Positions 49,611-59,927 of a stretch of DNA of 64,000 nucleotides are shown one piece after another (within the stretch, counting starts at the first letter, position 1; each line of letters starts with the position of its first letter). The DNA is taken from assembly GCA_937891785.1 (NCBI GenBank), contig CALAGN010000149.1, forward strand, positions 124,001 to 188,000, written 5' to 3'. The notes beneath the pieces were generated by a model. That model searched no databases, was not told the origin of the DNA, and saw nothing but the letters and a program-made list of their open reading frames with translations. The stretch is from an uncultured Octadecabacter sp. (GTDB taxonomy: Bacteria; Pseudomonadota; Alphaproteobacteria; Rhodobacterales; Rhodobacteraceae). The position numbers and the translations under genes were made by a program.

Positions 49611-50606
49611 TTAGAAGTCATAGACGGGGCAGGCCTCGTCGGTGTTGTAGTTGTGAACCATGATCGCACCGGATTCGATGCCGGCAGATGCTGCATCAAG
49701 TGCGGCCTTCATCTCGTCAGTGATCAAGGCTTCGTTGTGTTCGTCGAGTGCATAGCCCACGCCGCCGTTGGCAAGGTCCATGACGTTAAAGCCAGCCTCA
49801 AGCGCGTCACCAGCCATCAATGCGTCATAAACCGCGTTATCAACGCGCTTGAGCATGGATGTCAGAACCATACCTGGGTGCAGGTAGTTCTGGTTGCTGT
49901 CCACGCCGATTGACAGGATGCCTTCGTCGGCTGCGGTTTGCAGGACGCCAACACCTGTGCCACCAGCGGCTGCATAGACAACGTCAGCGCCTTGGCTGAT
50001 CTGAGCAAGTGTCAGTTCGGAGCCTTTTACCGGATCATTCCAAGCGGCAGGCGTGGTGCCTGTCATGTTGGCGATGACGGTCGCGTCGGGGTTCGCAGCC
50101 AACACGCCTTGCACATAACCACATGCAAAGTTGCGGATCAGCGGGATGTCCATGCCACCGATAAAGCCGACAGTGCCTGTTTCAGACGCCATCGCAGCGG
50201 CGACGCCGACCAGATAAGAACCCTGCTCTTCGGCAAAGACGATCGAACGCACGTTTGGCGCGTCCACGACCATGTCGATGATCTGGAACTTGGTGTCAGG
50301 GTAGTCAGCAGCAACTTCGCCAAGTGCGGAGGCCCACGAGAAGCCCGCCATCACAATAGGGTTGTTGCCAGCTTCTGCGAAACGGCGGATCGCCTGTTCA
50401 CGCTGTGCGTCGGATTGGATCTCGACTTCGTTGAAGGAACCGCCGGTCTCTTCGGCCCAACGCTGAGCGCCGTTAAAGGCACTCTCGTTAAAGGATTTGT
50501 CGAACTTGCCGCCAAGGTCGAACAGAACGGCAGGGTCGGCCATTGCAGCGCCAGCCGTCAGGGCTAGAGCAGCCGAAGCGCTAAGAAATTTAGTCATGAG
50601 GGTCAT
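49611..50606 (-). CDS. BMP-family nucleoside-binding protein
   Basis: Signal peptide; DLGGKFDKSFNESAFNGAQRWAEETGG typical of the BMP family. Confidence 0.9.
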   Translation of the reverse strand: MTLMTKFLSASAALALTAGAAMADPAVLFDLGGKFDKSFNESAFNGAQRWAEETGGSFNEVEIQSDAQREQAIRRFAEAGNNPIVMAGFSWASALGEVAADYPDTKFQIIDMVVDAPNVRSIVFAEEQGSYLVGVAAAMASETGTVGFIGGMDIPLIRNFACGYVQGVLAANPDATVIANMTGTTPAAWNDPVKGSELTLAQISQGADVVYAAAGGTGVGVLQTAADEGILSIGVDSNQNYLHPGMVLTSMLKRVDNAVYDALMAGDALEAGFNVMDLANGGVGYALDEHNEALITDEMKAALDAASAGIESGAIMVHNYNTDEACPVYDF

Positions 50607-50789
50607 TTTTGTCTCCTAGGTCTTTGATTTTTTGGGCGTGTCCGGTTTCCCGCCGCCCCCGCGAAAAGTGAGCTGATCAAGTCAGCATCGCAAGATAAGG
50701 CAACGCGCGGCGGGAAGGGTCAACTTCTTTTTGGGTTTTGGCCCACCGAAACGACATGTTCGCGAGATTCGGCCGGTAGTGACGTGGGG

Positions 50790-51209
50790 TCAGTTGGCCG
50801 CAAGGTCTTTGCGAAGAATCAATGCAGTAACGGCCACGCCATCGCTGCGGCGGTAGTAATTCGCGCGCTTACCCGCCTGAATATAGCCAAAGCCTCTATA
50901 AAGCGCCTGTGCGGCGAGGTTATCGGCGCCGACCTCAAGAAACACGCTTTGTACGTTATGGGCGCGCAACTGCGTTTCGCAGGTCTGCAATGCGGCGCGT
51001 GCCAAGCCTTGGCGGCGCCGGTCGGGATTGGTCGCGAGGGTCAGGATTTCGGCCTCGTCCAGCACAATGCGCGCAATAACCATGGCAAAGGCATCACCAC
51101 AGAGAATCACTTGGGGGTCGCCGATTAGGGCTTCAAACTCGGATTCTTGCCACGGGCGCGACTTGTGAAAGGCGCGCGCATAAAGCCGGGCTGCTGCTGC
51201 GGGTGTCAC
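50790..51209 (-). CDS. rimI: ribosomal-protein-alanine N-acetyltransferase (GNAT)
   Basis: RRQGLARAALQTCETQLRAHNVQSVFLEVGADNLAAQALYRGFGY; adjacent to tsaB. Confidence 0.85.
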   Translation of the reverse strand: MTPAAAARLYARAFHKSRPWQESEFEALIGDPQVILCGDAFAMVIARIVLDEAEILTLATNPDRRRQGLARAALQTCETQLRAHNVQSVFLEVGADNLAAQALYRGFGYIQAGKRANYYRRSDGVAVTALILRKDLAAN

Positions 51210-51784
51210 GGCAAGATCAGCGGCGCAGGGTCACTAGGTGGTGCTGCATCGGCGGGGCGCAGATATAGCGGGGCAGGGCGCGCAATCGGGGTGCCGGATG
51301 AAAGGCGATCAGCGGCGATCAATGCGATATTGGTGATCAGCATGGTCGGGTCGGGGGCCACGGCTGCACCTGGTTCAAGCGAAGGCGTGCCCGTTTCAGT
51401 CGCGTTGGAAACCTGCGCATAATGGTGATCACGCGGTGCAGGCAGGCGGGCGGTGAATGGGCGGGGTTGATTGTGGGCCATCGCATCAAGAGACGACACA
51501 CCAATGGCAGGTTTGCCCAGCCCAAGCGCCAGACCGCGCGCTGCAGATACGGAAATTCGGATGCCGGTGAAATTGCCTGGCCCGATACCGACAGCGACAC
51601 CATCGAGTGCGGACCAGTCGATATCCGCCTGCGCCAGCACGTCGCCCAGCATAACCATCAAGTGTTCGGCTTGCCCGCGCGCCATTGGGTCAATTCGGGT
51701 TGTGATCTTGCCATCCAACAGCAAAGCGGCGGCACAATGCGCCGCCGATGTGTCAAATGCGAGGAGTGTTGGGTTGGGCCGCAT
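51206..51784 (-). CDS. tsaB: tRNA threonylcarbamoyladenosine biosynthesis protein TsaB
   Basis: LAFDTSAAHCAAALL; GVAVGIGPGNFTGIRISVSAARGLALGL. Confidence 0.92.
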   Translation of the reverse strand: MRPNPTLLAFDTSAAHCAAALLLDGKITTRIDPMARGQAEHLMVMLGDVLAQADIDWSALDGVAVGIGPGNFTGIRISVSAARGLALGLGKPAIGVSSLDAMAHNQPRPFTARLPAPRDHHYAQVSNATETGTPSLEPGAAVAPDPTMLITNIALIAADRLSSGTPIARPAPLYLRPADAAPPSDPAPLILP

Positions 51785-51802
51785 AGCGTATTGCGCGTCC
51801 GC

Positions 51803-52363
51803 TCAGGCCGCGACTGGCCGCACCTCGACCACCTCGGGGATGTAGTGGCGCAGCAGGTTCTCGATACCCATCTTCAGGGTCAACGTGGATGACGGGCAGC
51901 CAGCGCAAGCGCCCTGCATGTGCAGATAAACGATCCCGCGGTCAAAACCGTGGAACGTGATGTCGCCACCATCTTGCGCTACAGCCGGACGCACACGGGT
52001 ATCAAGCAATTCTTTGATTTGGTTGACGATTTCACCATCTTCGCCAGTATGTTCCGCATGACCGGATGCAGTTTGCTCGCCTTCCATCACGGGTTTGCCG
52101 GACTGGTAGTGTTCCATAACCGCGCCAAGAACTGACGGTTTGATGTGGTCCCAATCGGCGTCTTCGGCCTTTGTGACTGTCACGAAGTCCGCACCAAAAA
52201 ACACTGCGGCCACTCCCGAAACAGCAAAGATACGCTGGGCAAGGGGGCTTGCCGCTGCGGCGTCGGCGCTCGCAAAATCAGCGGTGCCTGATGCCAGAAC
52301 AGTCTGGCCGGGCAAGAATTTCAGCGTTGCCGGATTCGGCGTTGATTCAGTTTGTATGAACAT
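51803..52363 (-). CDS. NifU-family Fe-S scaffold/carrier (Nfu-type)
   Basis: MFIQTESTPNPATLKFLPGQ N-terminal domain; DGGDITFHGFDRGIVYLHMQGACAGCPSSTLTLKMGIE. Confidence 0.93.
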   Translation of the reverse strand: MFIQTESTPNPATLKFLPGQTVLASGTADFASADAAAASPLAQRIFAVSGVAAVFFGADFVTVTKAEDADWDHIKPSVLGAVMEHYQSGKPVMEGEQTASGHAEHTGEDGEIVNQIKELLDTRVRPAVAQDGGDITFHGFDRGIVYLHMQGACAGCPSSTLTLKMGIENLLRHYIPEVVEVRPVAA

Positions 52364-52500
52364 GGGACCAACCTTTTTTGTCAGGCCCCTGATATGCGCT
52401 CGCGGACCCGCGAAGTCAAGGTTTGGAACGATTCTAACTGGCAACCGAAAGGCCGACCCCGATGGGCCGGCCTTGCTTTAGAGTGGGAGGTGTTCAGCGT

Positions 52501-52650
52501 TTAACGAGGATCGACGTCGTAATACTGGGTCGCAACAATCTGGCCGTCGACCTTGAGGACGGCGATCACGTCATTGCGGTTGGGCGTGCCCCCCCTTGAT
52601 TTGACCGACGGCGCCACGGGCGCTGGGCTTTTTCACGCAGAAAATCCACA
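52501..52650 (-). pseudogene. C-terminal remnant / frameshifted small gene at a 7-G run
   Basis: Minus strand ...NRNDVIAVLKVDGQIVATQYYDVDPR* preceded by GGGGGGG; one base fewer would join an upstream frame (VWIFCVKKPSARGAVGQIKGG). Confidence 0.4.
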
Positions 52651-52730
52651 CCCATTTTTGTTATGTAGTGATGTTTCCGTTTTCTCATGCAGACGCGAGG
52701 AAAATGACATGTTTTCAGACGGATAAAGTG

Positions 52731-53186
52731 TCAGGTAATCGCTTCGAGCCGTTCTTTGGACATCTCGCCGGGCACGATGGTGATAGGAATCTGCAAGGCA
52801 CCGGAATTGCGGGTCAGTTGGGTCACCAAGGGGCCGGGGCCCTTTTTGTCGCTTCCCGCCCCAAGAACAAGAACGCCAATATCGGGGTCTTCGTCGATCT
52901 GCGCCATGATTTCGGGCACGGGTTCGCCCTCGCGGATAATCAGTTGTGGATCAACGCCCTGCTTGTCGCGCATCCACTTGGCAAACACCTCGAAATGCAC
53001 CTCGATCCGCTCGCGTGCTTCGGCGCGCATAACTTCGCCGACACCGATCCAGTGATTGAATTCATCGGGCGGGATAATGGACAAAACAGCCACACCGCCG
53101 CCGGTTTTCGCGGCGCGCATCGCGGCAAACCGCATCGCGTTCAGGCATTCGCGACTTTCATCCAGCACGACCAAGAATTTACGCAT
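52731..53186 (-). CDS. universal stress protein family
   Basis: MRKFLVVLDESRECLNAMRFAAMRAAKTGGGVAVLSII ... VLVLGAGSDKKGPG. Confidence 0.85.
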   Translation of the reverse strand: MRKFLVVLDESRECLNAMRFAAMRAAKTGGGVAVLSIIPPDEFNHWIGVGEVMRAEARERIEVHFEVFAKWMRDKQGVDPQLIIREGEPVPEIMAQIDEDPDIGVLVLGAGSDKKGPGPLVTQLTRNSGALQIPITIVPGEMSKERLEAIT

Positions 53187-53253
53187 GACGGTCCCCTTTG
53201 TTCGCGGCAAGTGTGGCGCAGCAGCGCGTCGCTGGCAACGGGTTTGCGCGTTG

Positions 53254-54120
53254 TTATCCGGCCGACGCTGCCCAATCCCAATACAAGTCCCGCACGCGTC
53301 GTGTGACGGGACCGATCTGGTATTGTTGCGCATCAAATGCGGTGATGGGCGTAACTTTGGACATATTCCCAGACAGGAACACTTCATCTGCGTTGCGGAA
53401 ATCGTCGAATGTCAAAACAGCTTCGTGCACCTTAACGCCATCATTGGCGAGGTTGGAGATGTGACGCGCGCGGGTAATTCCGGCAAGGAACGTGCCATTT
53501 GGGATCGGCGTGAAAACCTCGCCGTCCTTGACCATGAACGCATTGGCCGTGGCACTTTCGGCAACGTTGCCCATGGCGTCCGCGACCAGTGCGTTACCAA
53601 AGCCTTTGGAGTGTGCCTCGGCCAGCATGCGGGCATTGTTGGGGTAAAGGCAGCCCGCTTTGGCATTCACAACCGCGCTTTCCATGACCGGGCGGCGGAA
53701 CTGCGTTGTGGTGAGCGTTGTTGATGATTGGGGGGTGGCCATCGGAATTTCTTCAAGGCAGATCGCAAAACCAGTTTCGCCGCCCACTTTTGGCACGATT
53801 GCGCTAAAGCCGGCCTCGATGCCCCAATACATCGGACGGATGTAAACCGGCGTGTTGGCCGCATAAAGCGCAAGCCCTTCGCGCACGATAGCAACCATAT
53901 CATCGGTGCTGACGTTTGGCGTGATCATCAATGCCTTGGCCGAGCGGTTCACGCGCGCGCAATGCGCCTGTAAATCAGGGCACATCCCATCGAAAAACCG
54001 CGCCCCGTCAAATACGGTGCTGCCCAACCATGTGCCATGATCCGCAGCCCGCATGATCGCCACATCGCCGTCATGCCATGCGCCGTTAAAGTAGGTCGTG
54101 ATATTCGTACCCGTCGCCAT
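53254..54120 (-). CDS. ilvE: branched-chain amino acid aminotransferase family
   Basis: 288 aa class IV aminotransferase; KAGCLYPNNARMLAEAHSKGFGNALVAD; ESATANAFMVKDG. Confidence 0.85.
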   Translation of the reverse strand: MATGTNITTYFNGAWHDGDVAIMRAADHGTWLGSTVFDGARFFDGMCPDLQAHCARVNRSAKALMITPNVSTDDMVAIVREGLALYAANTPVYIRPMYWGIEAGFSAIVPKVGGETGFAICLEEIPMATPQSSTTLTTTQFRRPVMESAVVNAKAGCLYPNNARMLAEAHSKGFGNALVADAMGNVAESATANAFMVKDGEVFTPIPNGTFLAGITRARHISNLANDGVKVHEAVLTFDDFRNADEVFLSGNMSKVTPITAFDAQQYQIGPVTRRVRDLYWDWAASAG

Positions 54121-54249
54121 GCTGTACTCCGCTTTTGGGGCAAGCTAGGCGAGGGAATGGGGAAGGTCCAGTGCAAGGAATGCTGAGACAGCCCTTGAAA
54201 CCTGACCAAGCGGGCGCAATTGTCCCCCTAGCCACGCAAAGGATGACGC

Positions 54250-55116
54250 ATGACCTATACGCCCCCCAAAGTCTGGACTTGGGACCAAGAAAACGGTGGC
54301 CAGTTCGCCAGCATCAATCGCCCCATTGCAGGCGCAACCCACGACAAGCACCTGCAGGTTGGCAAGCATCCGTTGCAGCTTTATTCGCTGGCCACGCCCA
54401 ACGGCGTCAAGGTGACTGTGTTGCTCGAAGAATTGCTCGCGCTGGGTGTAAAAGATGCGGAATATGATGCCTGGCTGATCAACATCGGTGAAGGCGATCA
54501 GTTTGGTAGCGGGTTTGTAGATGCGAACCCGAACTCTAAAATACCGGCGCTGATGGATCATTCTGTTACGCCACCCCAGCGGGTATTCGAAAGCGGCGCG
54601 ATCCTGCTGTATCTTGCGGAAAAATTCGGGCATTTCGTGCCGACAGATCTGGCTGCGCGCACTGAATGCTTGTCATGGTTGTTCTGGCAGATGGGATCGG
54701 CGCCATATTTGGGCGGCGGTTTCGGGCATTTTTATGCCTACGCCCCTGAAAGTTTCGAATACCCGATCAATCGTTTCGCTATGGAAACCAAGCGCCAGCT
54801 AGATGTGCTGGATCGCCAGTTGGCGGATCATCCCTTTATTGCCGGAGCTAACTATACGATCGCTGATATGGCGATTTGGGCGTGGTATGGGCAGTTGGTT
54901 TTGGGCCGCCAGTATGGTGCGGCTGAATTCCTGGACGTTGCCAGCTATAAAAACGTCGTCGCTTGGGCTGAAAAGATCGACGCGCGCCCAGCGGTGCAGC
55001 GGGGCCGGATGGTGAACAAGGGGGTTGGTGATCCGGCGATGCAGTTGCGTGAACGCCATGATGCTGGCGATTTTGACACGCAAACGCAGGATAAGATCGG
55101 CGATACCCCCTCGTAA
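54250..55116 (+). CDS. yghU: glutathione S-transferase family, YghU-type disulfide-bond oxidoreductase
   Basis: YTPPKVWTWDQENGGQFASINRPIAGATHDKHLQVGKHPLQLYSLATPNGVKVTVLLEELLALG. Confidence 0.92.
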   Translation: MTYTPPKVWTWDQENGGQFASINRPIAGATHDKHLQVGKHPLQLYSLATPNGVKVTVLLEELLALGVKDAEYDAWLINIGEGDQFGSGFVDANPNSKIPALMDHSVTPPQRVFESGAILLYLAEKFGHFVPTDLAARTECLSWLFWQMGSAPYLGGGFGHFYAYAPESFEYPINRFAMETKRQLDVLDRQLADHPFIAGANYTIADMAIWAWYGQLVLGRQYGAAEFLDVASYKNVVAWAEKIDARPAVQRGRMVNKGVGDPAMQLRERHDAGDFDTQTQDKIGDTPS

Positions 55117-55144
55117 GATCACCTGATTGGGGGTAGGCACGGGC

Positions 55145-56245
55145 ATGTTTGATATATTCCTTGTGGCCGCCCCCGGCCTTGAAAATACACTTCGCGACGA
55201 GGCTGTCGCGCGTGGTTTCGCAAACCCTGTCGTGACGCCGGGTGGCGTGACCGTGCAAGGTGATTGGCCCGAGGTCTGGCGCGCAAATTTGCAGCTACGT
55301 GGGGCAGGGCGTGTATTGGCGCGAATCGGTGAATTTCGGGCGTTCCATCTGGCGCAGCTTGATAAGCGGTCGCGCAAATTTCCATGGGGCGACGTGCTGC
55401 GCGCTGATGTGCCTGTGAAGGTTGAAGCGACCTGTAAGGCGTCGAAAATATATCACGCAGGCGCCGCTGTTCAACGCGTGGAAAAGGCGCTGGTCGAGGA
55501 ATTGGGCGCGACGATTGCCGCCGATGCACCGATCCGGCTGAAGCTGCGGATCGACGACGATATGTGCACGTTTTCCGTCGATACATCAGGCGAAAGTTTA
55601 CACAAGCGCGGCCATAAAGAGGCCGTGGGCAAAGCGCCGATGCGCGAGAATTTGGCGGCGATGTTTTTGCGCGAATGTGGCTATGACGGGTCCGAGCCGT
55701 TGGTTGATCCGATGTGCGGGTCGGGCACGTTTGTGATTGAAGCGGCGGAAATTGCCGCGGGTTTGCATGCGGGTCGGTCGCGCCATTTTGCGTTTGAACA
55801 ACTAGCGACGTTTGATGCAACGGCATGGGACGCGATGCGCGCTCATCAGACAACAACGCAGCCGTCGCTCCGCTTTTTTGGCAGCGACCGCGATGATGGC
55901 GCGATCCGCATGTCCACAGCCAACGCCGCGCGCGCGGGTGTCACCGATTGCACTCAATTCATCCGCGTCGCCGTGAGTGATTTGCAGCGGCCCGAAGGCC
56001 CACCGGGACTGGTTATGGTCAACCCGCCCTACGGCGCGCGCATCGGTGACAAAAAGTTGCTGTTTGCGGTTTACGGCGCGCTGGGCAAGACCCTGCTGGA
56101 GCGGTTTAAAGGTTGGCGCGTCGGGATGGTGACATCGGACAACGGGCTGGCGAAATCATCCGGCCTGCCGTTTAAACCCGTTGGCCCGCCCGTGTCGTTT
56201 GGCGGGCTGAAGGTGAAGCTGTTTCAGACAGACGCCCTGCGCTAG
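55145..56245 (+). CDS. THUMP-domain class I SAM-dependent RNA methyltransferase
   Basis: [19 protein letters not shown] and [12 protein letters not shown] motifs; N-terminal THUMP-like region. Confidence 0.88.
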   Translation: MFDIFLVAAPGLENTLRDEAVARGFANPVVTPGGVTVQGDWPEVWRANLQLRGAGRVLARIGEFRAFHLAQLDKRSRKFPWGDVLRADVPVKVEATCKASKIYHAGAAVQRVEKALVEELGATIAADAPIRLKLRIDDDMCTFSVDTSGESLHKRGHKEAVGKAPMRENLAAMFLRECGYDGSEPLVDPMCGSGTFVIEAAEIAAGLHAGRSRHFAFEQLATFDATAWDAMRAHQTTTQPSLRFFGSDRDDGAIRMSTANAARAGVTDCTQFIRVAVSDLQRPEGPPGLVMVNPPYGARIGDKKLLFAVYGALGKTLLERFKGWRVGMVTSDNGLAKSSGLPFKPVGPPVSFGGLKVKLFQTDALR

Positions 56246-57267
56246 CTGCGCAACATTCCGACGATGTCATAGGTCTTTGCGAGGATCGGTGCAGCAATCG
56301 CGCGGGCCTTTTCAGCGCCAGCTGCCAGCGTGCGGTCAATCTCGGCAGGATCGGCCATCAGGCGGGCCATTTCCGTGCTGATAGGTGCCAGCTTTTCCAC
56401 CGCCAAATCGGCAAGCGCCGGTTTGAACGTGCCCCAGCCAGCGCCGGGATATTGCGCGATCACGTCAGCCGGAGTCGTGTCTGACAATGCCGCGTAGATA
56501 TCGACCAAGTTGCGCGCTTCGGGGCGTTCGGCCAGTCCTTCGACGGTTTCGGGCAAAGGCGCAGGATCAGTGCGGGCCTTCTTGAATTTCTTGGCGATCG
56601 TGTCGGCATCATCGGTCATGTTGATGCGTTCCATGTCGCTGTCGCCTGATTTGGACATCTTCTTGGTGCCATCACGCAGGTTCATTACGCGGGTGGCGGG
56701 GCCGTCGATCACAGGTTCGGTGATCGGAAAGAAATCAACGCCGTAGTCGTGATTGAATTTGTTGGCGATATCACGCGCCAGTTCAACATGCTGCTTTTGG
56801 TCCTCGCCCACGGGGACGTGCGTGGCGTGATAAAGCAGGATGTCAGCGGCCATCAGCGATGGATAGGCATAAAGCCCAAGCGAGGCTTTCTCGGCGTTCT
56901 TGCCAGCTTTGTCTTTGAACTGCGTCATCCGGTTCATCCAGCCAAGGCGGGCGACACAGTTGAAGATCCAGCCAAGTTCGGCATGGGCAGAGACTTGGGA
57001 TTGGTTGAACAGCACCGATTTGGCCGGATCAATGCCCGAAGCGATCATGCCAGCGGCGACTTCGCGTGTGCCGTTTGTCAGGTCTTTGGGATCCTGCCAA
57101 ACGGTGATCGCGTGCATATCGACCACGCAATAGACGTTTTCGAAATCGCCGGCCTGCATGTCCACCCAGCGCTTGATCGCGCCAAGGTAGTTGCCAAGTT
57201 GTAGGCCACCTGACGGCTTGATGCCGGAAAAGACGCGGGGGGTGAATGTCGCATTTGTCATGATCAT
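56242..57267 (-). CDS. trpS: tryptophan--tRNA ligase
   Basis: [42 protein letters not shown] (KMSKS). Confidence 0.95.
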   Translation of the reverse strand: MIMTNATFTPRVFSGIKPSGGLQLGNYLGAIKRWVDMQAGDFENVYCVVDMHAITVWQDPKDLTNGTREVAAGMIASGIDPAKSVLFNQSQVSAHAELGWIFNCVARLGWMNRMTQFKDKAGKNAEKASLGLYAYPSLMAADILLYHATHVPVGEDQKQHVELARDIANKFNHDYGVDFFPITEPVIDGPATRVMNLRDGTKKMSKSGDSDMERINMTDDADTIAKKFKKARTDPAPLPETVEGLAERPEARNLVDIYAALSDTTPADVIAQYPGAGWGTFKPALADLAVEKLAPISTEMARLMADPAEIDRTLAAGAEKARAIAAPILAKTYDIVGMLRS

Positions 57268-57341
57268 GTCCGGGGCTGGATTTCGGGTTCCCTCTCGCTT
57301 ACCCATGGCGCAAGAGGCCGTCAACCAAAGGACTATGCCCC

Positions 57342-58022
57342 ATGAGCAGTGAAAACCCATTCAACGCGATCCCGCCGATCATTCTGGCGCTGGTTGTCGT
57401 GGTCATCGGCATCGAGGCGGTGCTGAGTTTGGCCGATCAGGGCTGGCTTGGCGGGCGCACGGGGATTGGCTGGCGGCCAGCCGCGATTCAGGATTATGGC
57501 ATGGCCCCGCGTGTGGTCGAAGTCATCGTGGATCAGGGGAACTATAGCTTTGATTTGTTGAAACGCTTTGTGGCCTATCCGTTTGTACATGGTTCGTTTA
57601 CCCACGCGCTTTGGGGCACGGTGTTGCTGCTGGCCCTTGGTAAATATGTTGGCGAGGTGTTTCACCCTGCCGCCATGATCATCCTGTTTCTGGCGTGCGC
57701 GATTGGCGGGGCGCTGATTTATGGTCTGACGTCACCGCGTAATGTGGGGCTGATCGGAGTGTTCGCACCGGTTTACGGCTTTATCGGCGCCTATACCTAT
57801 TTGATGTGGCTGACCTTGGGGCGGATGGGTGAAAACCAGCTCCGCGCGTTTTCGCTGATTGTCGTGCTGCTGGGGATCATGCTGGTTTACGGGATGCTAT
57901 TCGGATCAAGCCCTACATGGATCGCAGAAATCGCGGGTTTTGTGATTGGCTTGGTGCTTGCACCGATCCTGTCACCGGGGGGCTGGCGCGCTTTTGTTGT
58001 TCGCTTGCGCCAGCGGCGTTAG
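57342..58022 (+). CDS. rhomboid-fold membrane protein lacking catalytic residues
   Basis: 226 aa; [18 protein letters not shown] (TM2), [13 protein letters not shown] at the GxSG site, [13 protein letters not shown] at the AH site. Confidence 0.82.
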   Translation: MSSENPFNAIPPIILALVVVVIGIEAVLSLADQGWLGGRTGIGWRPAAIQDYGMAPRVVEVIVDQGNYSFDLLKRFVAYPFVHGSFTHALWGTVLLLALGKYVGEVFHPAAMIILFLACAIGGALIYGLTSPRNVGLIGVFAPVYGFIGAYTYLMWLTLGRMGENQLRAFSLIVVLLGIMLVYGMLFGSSPTWIAEIAGFVIGLVLAPILSPGGWRAFVVRLRQRR

Positions 58023-59590
58023 CGGCGCATCGCCCGTTTAAATTCACCTAACCGGAATGCGCCAAGGACATGACCCAGCGTGAAATACGCAGTGATCCCG
58101 ATCAAGACGAGGGTCGCGAGTGCGACGTAGCGCCATGTGGGAATTGCCAGGAACGGCCCGATAACCAGCGTCAGCGCCCAAAGTATTGCTCCCATCAGCA
58201 GTGACACGGCAATGATCCGCCAGATGCGGCGTTTGAAGCGGGCGTCGAAATGCGCGGCTTCGCCCATGTCGCGTGATCCATGCCAGAGCAACACAACCAT
58301 CGCCCAGCCTGCCAGCGTGGTCCCGATCGCGGCGGCGATATAGCCAATGTATGGTGACAGCCCAAAGGCGATGCCCGCGTTCGCCACCAGCGAGGCGATA
58401 GCATAATAGAACGGGCGGCGCGTGTCTTCGCGCGCGAAAAATAGCGGTTGCAGAGATTTTTGCATCACAAACGCGGGCAGGCCAAGGCCGTAAACCGCGA
58501 CAGCAAGTGCCGTGGCGGCGGCATCATCAGCGCCAAACGCCCCGCGTTGAAACAGCACTGAAACCAACGGCAGCGGGATGACCATCAACGCAACCGCGGC
58601 CGGAATCGTGAGGGCAAGGCTAAGTTCACAGGCGCGGTTGAACGCATCACGCCCGCCCGCCAGATCACCTGCACGCAGGCGGCGCGACAGGTCGGGCAGC
58701 AGCACCACGCCAATGGCAATGCCGACCACGCCCAGCGGCAATTGATAAAGGCGATCCGCATAAGAGAGCCACGCGATGGCCCCGTCATAAAAGCTAGCAA
58801 CTTGGCGACCGACCAGCAGGTTGATCTGCACGACTCCACCGGCCAATGCGGCAGGTGCGGCAATAATCGCGAGGCGTTTGAGGTCAGGTGTCATGCGCGG
58901 GCGACGCGGGATCAGGCGGAACCCTGCGCGTGACGCGGCAATCCAGACCAACACCAATTGCGCGATCCCAGCGAGCGGCACAGCCCAAGCGAGCGTATCG
59001 CCGACCGGCCAGCCAAGCCTGTTGCCGAGCAAAATCGCCGCGACAAAGATCAGGTTCAACAGCACGGGCGCCGCGGCGGCGGCCACAAACCGTCCCGTGG
59101 CGTTGAGCACGCCGGACAAGAGGGCAGCAAGCGAGATGAACAGGATATAGGGAAAGGCAATGCGTCCGTAGTCGACGGCCAGATCAAAGCGTTCGTCGCC
59201 CAGAAACCCGCTGGCCATGGCCATGACAAGGAATGGCATGAACACGGTGGCCAATAGGGTGAACACAATCAGGATCGTCGCCAGCCCCGTGAAAGCATCG
59301 CGCGCAAAGGTTCGCGCGTCATCACCGCCTTCAAGTTTCTTGGAAAACATCGGCACGAAGGCCATGTTGAACGCGCCTTCGGCAAAGAAGCGACGGAACA
59401 TGTTGGGCAGGCTGAACGCGACCAAGAACGCCTCGGCCACGGGGCCTGTGCCAAGGTAGGCGGCGATCATGATGTCGCGCACAAAGCCCAAAATCCGGCT
59501 AAACATGGTCCAGACGCCAACGGTCAAGAAGCCTGAGACAAGGCGAATAGGTTTCAAGAGGGTGCGTCCTTGCTGGGCTTGGGTTGGCAC
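58019..59590 (-). CDS. murJ: lipid II flippase MurJ (MviN)
   Basis: 523 aa; polytopic; GFVRDIMIAAYLGTGPVAEAFLVAFSLPNMFRRFFAEGAFNMAFVPMF. Confidence 0.94.
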   Translation of the reverse strand: MPTQAQQGRTLLKPIRLVSGFLTVGVWTMFSRILGFVRDIMIAAYLGTGPVAEAFLVAFSLPNMFRRFFAEGAFNMAFVPMFSKKLEGGDDARTFARDAFTGLATILIVFTLLATVFMPFLVMAMASGFLGDERFDLAVDYGRIAFPYILFISLAALLSGVLNATGRFVAAAAAPVLLNLIFVAAILLGNRLGWPVGDTLAWAVPLAGIAQLVLVWIAASRAGFRLIPRRPRMTPDLKRLAIIAAPAALAGGVVQINLLVGRQVASFYDGAIAWLSYADRLYQLPLGVVGIAIGVVLLPDLSRRLRAGDLAGGRDAFNRACELSLALTIPAAVALMVIPLPLVSVLFQRGAFGADDAAATALAVAVYGLGLPAFVMQKSLQPLFFAREDTRRPFYYAIASLVANAGIAFGLSPYIGYIAAAIGTTLAGWAMVVLLWHGSRDMGEAAHFDARFKRRIWRIIAVSLLMGAILWALTLVIGPFLAIPTWRYVALATLVLIGITAYFTLGHVLGAFRLGEFKRAMRR

Positions 59591-59805
59591 TTCATTCCCA
59601 TGTAGCCGTGTCTGTCTGCAAGCTCTGTCAGCATTTTTTCCAGCCGTCGTTGCCGCGTATCATCGCGTTTCGGGCGGGTAATCCAATCCAGCCAGTCGTT
59701 GCATTGATAATCCGGGCGGGCGTCAAAGGCCCCGCGCAGGTCGCGGGTTGCCCGTGCCGTTTCAACAAATGCGGGCATCGGGTTGATGTCGTGTGTTAAC
59801 GTCAC
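59554..59805 (-). CDS. small YdeI/OmpD-associated-like protein
   Basis: NDWLDWITRPKRDDTRQRRLEKMLTELADRHGYMGMKC resembles the YdeI-type C-terminal motif; start uncertain (GTG 59805). Confidence 0.45.
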   Translation of the reverse strand: MTLTHDINPMPAFVETARATRDLRGAFDARPDYQCNDWLDWITRPKRDDTRQRRLEKMLTELADRHGYMGMKCQPKPSKDAPS

Positions 59806-59927
59806 TTGTTGCCGCCTCCTGTGCGGGTTGCACTTGGCTCCTTTTAGGGGGAAGACCGTGCAAACTCTATCATGGAGTTTGCACCGTTTGTGCAGCACGA
59901 TCCTAACCGCAACCCAAAAGAGAGCCC

